A DNA stretch of 10,842 bases. It comes from Candidatus Poseidonia alphae. GTDB lineage: Archaea; Thermoplasmatota; Poseidoniia; Poseidoniales; Poseidoniaceae. Shown here piece after piece: positions 6,344 through 10,842 of the stretch; positions within the stretch are counted from its first letter, which is position 1; each line of letters starts with the position of its first letter. The DNA is taken from assembly GCA_002505405.1 (NCBI GenBank), contig DAVD01000025.1, positions 41,529 to 52,370 on the forward strand. The letters are read 5' to 3'. Both the position numbers and the translations under genes were made by a program. The notes beneath the pieces were generated by a model. That model did not search any database. It was not told the DNA's origin and saw nothing but the letters and a program-made list of their open reading frames with translations.

Positions 6344-7162
6344 GGACGTATACGATTCGTCTTCACTTGGGAACTGGCCCGAGCGAACATCGCTACAGTA
6401 TGACTTCAGTGCCCCATCGATTTCTTCTGCAAGATTGAGATAACGGCGTAGGAAGCGGGGTGAGAAATCCATGGTGATCCCGAGAACGTCATGCAGAACA
6501 AGGACTTGTCCATCGACGTCAGGACCCGCTCCGATTCCAATGGTGGGGATGTCAATGGCTTCTGTAACTCGCTTTGCGAGTTCACGGGGAATCTTTTCTA
6601 GCACAATAGCGAAACAACCTGCCTCCTCAAGAATTTTAGCATCTTCAATGAGTTTTTCAGCCTCCTCATCTTCTTTTGCTCGCACGGAATAGGTTCCAAA
6701 TTTGTAAATCGATTGAGGTGTCAATCCGAGATGGCCCATGACGGGAATGCCGGCGGTGAGAATGCGCTGAACGGATTCTACGATTTCAGCCCCACCCTCG
6801 AGTTTCACTGCATGGCCGCTTGATTCCTTCATAATGCGAATGGCGGATTCTAGAGCGTTGCGGGAATTGCCTTGATAGGTTCCAAAAGGCATGTCAACCA
6901 CGAGAAGTGCTCTATCGACGGCTCGTTCCACACATTGGGCATGGTAAATCATGTGGTCGAGCGTCATGGGCACTGTTGTGGCCTGTCCAGCCATGACATT
7001 GGATGCAGAATCTCCGACTAAAATGACATCAACGCCTGCTTGGTCTACGAGGCGAGCCAGGGAGTAATCGTAGGCCGTGAGCATGGTGATTTTTTCTCCA
7101 GCACGCATCATTTCTTGGAGCGTGTTGGTCGTCACTTTACGGGCCTTTCCATGAACCGACAT
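6341..7162 (-). CDS. panB: 3-methyl-2-oxobutanoate hydroxymethyltransferase (ketopantoate hydroxymethyltransferase)
   Basis: PanB transfers the hydroxymethyl group of 5,10-methylene-tetrahydropterin to 3-methyl-2-oxobutanoate, giving ketopantoate, the first committed step to pantothenate and CoA. The 273-residue TIM-barrel protein has all the family signatures: TAYDYSLA (29-36), LVGDS with Asp51, VVDMPFG with Asp90, KLEGG with Lys120 and Glu122, MGHLGLTPQ (142-150), Glu189, and GIGAGPDVDGQVLVLHDVLG (209-228). Asp51 and Asp90 are the expected Mg2+ ligands, and Glu189 corresponds to the proposed catalytic base. Length is normal. GGAGG at 7167-7171 lies four bases before the ATG. It is the last gene of the minus-strand run and follows the aldehyde dehydrogenase by 72 bases. 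That gap may contain its own promoter, so co-regulation with the catabolic genes is uncertain. The short tail after residue 260 is unremarkable. Confidence 0.96.
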   Translation of the reverse strand: MSVHGKARKVTTNTLQEMMRAGEKITMLTAYDYSLARLVDQAGVDVILVGDSASNVMAGQATTVPMTLDHMIYHAQCVERAVDRALLVVDMPFGTYQGNSRNALESAIRIMKESSGHAVKLEGGAEIVESVQRILTAGIPVMGHLGLTPQSIYKFGTYSVRAKEDEEAEKLIEDAKILEEAGCFAIVLEKIPRELAKRVTEAIDIPTIGIGAGPDVDGQVLVLHDVLGITMDFSPRFLRRYLNLAEEIDGALKSYCSDVRSGQFPSEDESYTS

Positions 7163-7234
7163 GGTTCCTCCAATGCCGCAGTTGATTTGAATGCCTCGCC
7201 TCGGGTTTCGGCAGTTGATGCAGGCGGTTTTAGT
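7163..7234 (-). promoter_or_regulatory. 72-bp gap before panB with a 9-bp direct repeat
   Basis: This is the largest gap in the second minus-strand run. GCAGTTGAT (plus strand) occurs at 7178-7186 and again at 7211-7219, 33 bases apart. The panB ribosome binding site (GGAGG, minus strand) is at 7167-7171. No clear TATA box or terminator was seen. The repeat may be a regulator site or chance. Confidence 0.3.
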
Positions 7235-8683
7235 CTAGGGTTGCATGACACAAACATTGGTCATTTCTGAAAAGAAACTCATGGACCAGTCGCCCCCTTC
7301 TCGGCCGACGCCGGATTGTTTGACGCCTCCAAATGGGGTTCTCAAGTCTCGATTTAACCACGTGTTAACCCACACAATTCCCGTTTCCATGCGTTCAGCG
7401 AAGGCTCGCCCTCGTTCAATATTAGACGTCCACACCGAGCCTGCAAGTCCATATTCAGTGCAATTGGCCATCTTTACAGCTTCATCTTCGTCGTTGTAAG
7501 CGTGCAAGGTAACGACGGGGCCAAAGATTTCCTCCGTAGCGGTTCGTGAAGTATGGGCAAGCCCTCCAATCACGGTGGGACGGAGAAAAGCCCCTTCAGG
7601 ATGAACTCCTGATACTCCAGCATTTGCTTTTGTGCCGCCGGTGAGCAGGATTCCCCCTTCTTCGACTCCAAGGTGGATGTAAGATTCCACTTTTGCGAGA
7701 TGGTCAAGCGAAATGACCGCTCCCATTTGGGTGTCATCATCCAGTGGGTCTCCAAGTTTGAGTCGTTCAACGCCCTCAACAAACTTGGCCGAAACTTCGT
7801 CGTACATGGATTGAGGTATGAGAACTCTTGAACCGCACAAACAGACTTGTCCAGAATTTGTAAATGAGGCCCGGACGATGTCATCAACGATGTCATCTAC
7901 GGGTGCATCATCAAGAATAACCGTGGCGTTTTTCCCACCGAGTTCAAGCGAGAGTTTCTTGAACATCGGTGCCGCAGTTGCAGCAACAATCCTACCGGTA
8001 GAAGTGCCTCCGGTAAATGAAATAGCCTTGATGTCGGGATGTTCAACGATGGCTTGTCCGACTTCGGGACCGAGGCCGTGCACGAGATTAAACACGCCAG
8101 GGGGAAGGTTGAGTTCATCAAGTGTTTCAGCGAGCAAGTTCGCTGTCAATGGCGTCATTTCAGACGGTTTGGCGACGATGGTATTTCCCATTAACAACGC
8201 AGGTGCGACCTTCCAGGTGAGGAGATAGAGCGGTAGATTCCAGGGCGTGATCAACCCTACACATCCGACCGGAGAGCGATGAACGTAATTGATGGCCCCG
8301 TTTGCTTCAAAGTTCATTGGCTTTTGTTCTCTTGCATGGTGTGCGAAGAAACGAAAGTTGCTGACAGAACGTGCTGCGTCCACGCGGCGAGATAGGGAGA
8401 TTGGCTTTCCAGTATCCGTCGTCTCGAGCTGAGCAATCTGCTCAGCCTTTGCTTCAAGGGCATCAGCAATCCGGTCCAGCCACAGAATCCGGTCTTCGAA
8501 TGGCGTTGCTTTCCAAGAAGCCTCTGCAGCAACCGCAGCGAGGGTGGCTTGGGCAACATCGTTGGAGGTTGACCGAGGTATGGTGGTGATGACCTCATTG
8601 GTAGCAGGGTTGAGGTTGTTGAGGGTACTTCCTGAATGAGCAGGAACGAATGAACCACCAATGTAGTTGAGCAGAGGCTTCAT
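7235..8683 (-). CDS. NAD-dependent aldehyde dehydrogenase, 2-aminomuconate/2-hydroxymuconate 6-semialdehyde type
   Basis: This ALDH-superfamily enzyme (482 residues) is predicted to oxidise the ring-cleavage semialdehyde to 2-aminomuconate with NAD+. Catalytic residues are clear: Asn149 in TPWNLP, Glu247 in LELGGKN, Cys281 in SGQVCLCG and Glu385 in EEIFGP. The C-terminal signature VNTWLNRDLRTPFGG with GVGREGG (439-464) is characteristic of the ALDH8/AmnC group of muconic-semialdehyde dehydrogenases. Arg99/Arg100 and Arg445 fall near the positions of the substrate-carboxylate arginines described for bacterial 2-aminomuconate semialdehyde dehydrogenase. A longer frame from 8731 adds 16 residues inside the upstream gene. 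ATG 8683 is preferred because GAGGTG lies five bases before it and MKPLLNYIGG matches normal ALDH starts. Only two bases separate it from the asparaginase-like stop. A betaine- or other semialdehyde substrate is less likely but not excluded. Confidence 0.88.
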   Translation of the reverse strand: MKPLLNYIGGSFVPAHSGSTLNNLNPATNEVITTIPRSTSNDVAQATLAAVAAEASWKATPFEDRILWLDRIADALEAKAEQIAQLETTDTGKPISLSRRVDAARSVSNFRFFAHHAREQKPMNFEANGAINYVHRSPVGCVGLITPWNLPLYLLTWKVAPALLMGNTIVAKPSEMTPLTANLLAETLDELNLPPGVFNLVHGLGPEVGQAIVEHPDIKAISFTGGTSTGRIVAATAAPMFKKLSLELGGKNATVILDDAPVDDIVDDIVRASFTNSGQVCLCGSRVLIPQSMYDEVSAKFVEGVERLKLGDPLDDDTQMGAVISLDHLAKVESYIHLGVEEGGILLTGGTKANAGVSGVHPEGAFLRPTVIGGLAHTSRTATEEIFGPVVTLHAYNDEDEAVKMANCTEYGLAGSVWTSNIERGRAFAERMETGIVWVNTWLNRDLRTPFGGVKQSGVGREGGDWSMSFFSEMTNVCVMQP

Positions 8684-8685
8684 GT

Positions 8686-9801
8686 TCACACCTCGGTTTC
8701 GTAGTTCCAGCGGTCTTGGTCCGGGTCCCACTCATCCCAAGTTGGGACGGTTTCAAGGATATCGACATAGGCTTCTGGAACAATTCCAGGGACAATGAAT
8801 GCTTTTTGGCGATGGAGGGGGTACGGATTTCTCAAGTTAATCCCCAACACTCCAAGGAGGGCACGGGCCACATACCATGTTGCTTGAGAATTCCAGCCAT
8901 GAGCAATTTTCACAACAATGCCCAACCCCTTGGGGTAATCCGGGTGTTCAATGGCCATGCCGAGAAGCCCGTCTGCACCTTCTTTAGCGATGACTTTCCC
9001 CTCACCTGCTTTGAGAACGGTTGAATCCAATCGGTTGAATCCTCCCACGAGGTCAGGGTGTCGAATCATTGATTCCCAAATCCAATCGTCATCTTTGTCC
9101 CGAACCAAACCAGCATAAATCTGTGCGAGTTCAGATACCGTGTTGGAAACCGTAGGCAGGCCACAACCGTCTTTGGCGATGCGAAGCGGCTTCCAGTCTT
9201 CTCCGAGGTAGGTTCGAAGTTGTTCCATGTAAGCCCCAAATACTTCGTGCGATGGCAGCGTGTATCCAGCCCTTGGCCATCCTTTGAGTTTACATCCGCG
9301 TAAAATTGCAGCATGTTCGCCCGAGCAGGTGTGAAACCAGCGACGAGGCCGTCGGACTTGCCGTCCAAATTGAATGAGAGGAACATCCAGAGGGGTGAGC
9401 ATCAAGGGCCATTCCGCTTCGGATAGAAGTGATTGAGCTGCAGCGACGTGTTCGGTATCACCGTTGTGGGAGGCGACTGCGATTGCTTTTTGCTCCCAAC
9501 TGCAATCGGCAAGTTCTTCGGTGAAAGCTTTGAGCATGAAGGGTTTCATCATTGAGCGCCCATAGCAGAGTACGTTTCCACCAAACGAGTGAATCACTTC
9601 GTCCCCATGCGCCCATGCGACTGCTCCATGGATGGTGGTTTCAGAAACGCCGTTTCGCCGGTAATCTACCAGTGGCTCCCAAGCCACTTCGCGTCCTGTT
9701 GGAATCCCCTCTACTCGCTCACCCAAGGGAGAAGTGGGATACATTGCTGAGCCGGGTTTACCCGGTTGCACAGCAGAGAATGTGTCGTGATGAATGCCCA
9801 T
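8686..9801 (-). CDS. Asparaginase II family (Rhizobium etli AnsA-type) amidohydrolase with altered metal-site residue
   Basis: This 371-residue protein belongs to the asparaginase II family typified by the R. etli enzymes, which hydrolyse L-asparagine. Motifs run in the usual order: YGRSMMKP with the Ser83/Lys86 dyad, ASHNGDTEHVAAAQSLL (110-126), CSGEHAAIL (159-167), DGCGLPT (211-217) and HPDLVGG (248-254). Spacings match S48/K51 and C135/K138/C189 of R. etli exactly (3, 3 and 54 residues). The zinc-associated lysine of the usual C-S-G-K-H is Glu162 here. There are also N-terminal (about 35 residues) and Trp/Asp-rich C-terminal extensions. TGAGGA (9808-9813) overlaps the preceding stop and serves as ribosome binding site. 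The gene sits tightly between a flavin oxidoreductase and a semialdehyde dehydrogenase, so the true substrate may be another amide. Family is confident; activity is not. Confidence 0.85.
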   Translation of the reverse strand: MGIHHDTFSAVQPGKPGSAMYPTSPLGERVEGIPTGREVAWEPLVDYRRNGVSETTIHGAVAWAHGDEVIHSFGGNVLCYGRSMMKPFMLKAFTEELADCSWEQKAIAVASHNGDTEHVAAAQSLLSEAEWPLMLTPLDVPLIQFGRQVRRPRRWFHTCSGEHAAILRGCKLKGWPRAGYTLPSHEVFGAYMEQLRTYLGEDWKPLRIAKDGCGLPTVSNTVSELAQIYAGLVRDKDDDWIWESMIRHPDLVGGFNRLDSTVLKAGEGKVIAKEGADGLLGMAIEHPDYPKGLGIVVKIAHGWNSQATWYVARALLGVLGINLRNPYPLHRQKAFIVPGIVPEAYVDILETVPTWDEWDPDQDRWNYETEV

Positions 9802-9810
9802 GTTCGTTCC

Positions 9811-10842
9811 TCATTGTTTCAACATTGACTCCACTTGGGGTACGACCTGTTCCATGTAAGCCGTCATGTTACGGCACACGCGGTCCGAGTCATGGTTGAA
9901 GAAATCAAACCAGGCCATGATTCGGTCCTCTGGATGGAAACGGTCAACCATTTGATGAGCGATTTCGTCGACGTTTCCAATGAGGGCATTGTTGGTTGCC
10001 CGCTCAACCTTTGACGGGTCGATCGTTCCTTCGAGTGCGTTCCAATAAGCGTTAAGGGCAACCTTTGCTTCTTCTTTGGCCGCTTTTGATTGTTCTTTTG
10101 GCGTCAAGCCTTCCTCTGCGTTGAGGAATACAAAAGAGGTGCGGGGCATGTCCCTGCGCCGCCAGGAGCCACCATCCGGATGGTACACTTCAGCCATCCG
10201 TTGATGGGTTGAATCGATGATTTCAGGTGCGGTGATCGAGAGGTTGAACACCTTGACTGGTAGAATGGAGTTGACGAAGGTTTGTGCTCTTGGGTCGTGA
10301 CTGCCGATGATGAGCTCGAGGAGTTCTCGGCGGAAGTTTTTAGGGATGATTTTCAGCGACTCAAAGGTATAGCGCGATGGGATTTCGATGGAATCCGGGG
10401 ACTCATTTAGCCCCTCAAATTCAACCGCTGCTGACCGAACCCGTTCCCAATCCTCATCGCTTCGAAAATTCGTGCGAGTGAGCACGGTAGGATTGATGTC
10501 TTGAGTGCTGATCACATCTCCTCGCAACAAGCGAAGGAAGATTTCAGCGGCTTCCATGAACACTTGTCCACGCAGTGCAGGCCAAGCGGCTTCTTCGATA
10601 GAGTTGCGGGGGACGACCCCATAGGGGCGCGCCATAAATTCAAACCGGCCAGCAGAAAAACCAACGTGCAGTTTGCGATGTTCATTCGGGTTCATGCCCA
10701 GATACGTGAGGACGTTACCGATTCGTTCGGCTTGAGCAATCGGTCCACCCGACGCTAAAATGGCCATGACCGCGCTTCCGATCTCGATGTTGGTTGTACG
10801 ACGGAATGACTCCAGAGCAAGTTGAGGGAAGTCAGTACACAG
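9811..10842 (-). CDS. Luciferase-like (LLM class) flavin-dependent oxidoreductase, N-terminus cut by window edge
   Basis: An ORF open to the window end encodes at least 343 residues. The ATG at 10767 is internal, because codons continue upstream without a stop and encode conserved family sequence (FPQLALESFRRTTNIEIGSA). The protein matches the bacterial-luciferase/LLM TIM barrel: a strand with IEIGSAV, a following P-x-x-QAERIG helix, HVGFSAGRFEFMARPYGV corresponding to the usual GRFELG...FG segment, and a C-terminal GNVDEIAHQMVDRF stretch matching the GSPEEV helix. Members use FMN or F420 for monooxygenation or hydride transfer; the cofactor cannot be told here. Roughly the first 40 residues should lie outside the window. 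It is first of the visible minus-strand run and is followed after nine bases by the asparaginase-like gene. It could oxidise the substrate before ring cleavage; this is inferred from context only. Confidence 0.78.
   Translation of the reverse strand: MCTDFPQLALESFRRTTNIEIGSAVMAILASGGPIAQAERIGNVLTYLGMNPNEHRKLHVGFSAGRFEFMARPYGVVPRNSIEEAAWPALRGQVFMEAAEIFLRLLRGDVISTQDINPTVLTRTNFRSDEDWERVRSAAVEFEGLNESPDSIEIPSRYTFESLKIIPKNFRRELLELIIGSHDPRAQTFVNSILPVKVFNLSITAPEIIDSTHQRMAEVYHPDGGSWRRRDMPRTSFVFLNAEEGLTPKEQSKAAKEEAKVALNAYWNALEGTIDPSKVERATNNALIGNVDEIAHQMVDRFHPEDRIMAWFDFFNHDSDRVCRNMTAYMEQVVPQVESMLKQ

Noticed and set aside
8684..8731. Longer start for the aldehyde dehydrogenase
   Set aside because: It would overlap the asparaginase-like gene by 46 bases. 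The 8683 start has its own Shine-Dalgarno and the usual ALDH N-terminus.

Overview
The window carries eight complete or nearly complete genes and one gene tail. Gene content suggests a planktonic marine archaeon of the Poseidoniales (Marine Group II) type. The argument rests on two adjacent secreted or surface proteins with very acidic, tryptophan-rich C-terminal tails, one of them a sequon-rich multi-Ig protein with a single C-terminal anchor. No rRNA, tRNA or archaea-only information-processing gene is present, so the taxonomic call is tentative. Genes are tightly packed, many starts have a visible Shine-Dalgarno, and no phage, IS, CRISPR or tRNA signal was seen.

Layout. Positions 1-2870 (+) hold the tail of a Pro/Ala/Gly-repeat acidic protein, then an 879-residue protein with a signal peptide, about eight Ig-like repeats, one membrane anchor, a poly-Asp cytoplasmic stretch and a tail resembling that of its upstream neighbour. 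At 2967-3386 (+) is a small ferritin-like protein that lacks two expected diiron ligands. It converges on a two-gene minus-strand operon (5713 down to 3402). The first gene is a catalytic LigB-type extradiol dioxygenase subunit resembling the beta subunit of 2-aminophenol 1,6-dioxygenase. The second is a fusion of a degenerate, alpha-like LigB domain to a RidA/2-aminomuconate-deaminase-like domain. A 99-bp divergent intergenic region with two inverted repeats separates this operon from a small multi-pass membrane protein (5813-6340, +). That gene converges with no spacer on a second minus-strand run, transcribed in the order: luciferase-like flavin oxidoreductase (cut by the window edge), asparaginase-II-family protein, 2-aminomuconate/2-hydroxymuconate-semialdehyde-type dehydrogenase, and panB.

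How the genes may work together. The dioxygenase pair would open the ring of an ortho-aminophenol to 2-aminomuconate 6-semialdehyde. The aldehyde dehydrogenase would oxidise that to 2-aminomuconate, and the fused RidA domain would deaminate it to 4-oxalocrotonate. This matches the upper part of the bacterial amn/nbz/cnb meta-cleavage route. The flavin oxidoreductase and asparaginase-like protein are plausible preparatory enzymes (oxidation, amide hydrolysis) for an unknown N-containing substrate. Decarboxylase, hydratase and aldolase genes for the lower pathway are not in the window. The pathway assignment is an inference from motifs and neighbourhood; the family assignments are firmer.
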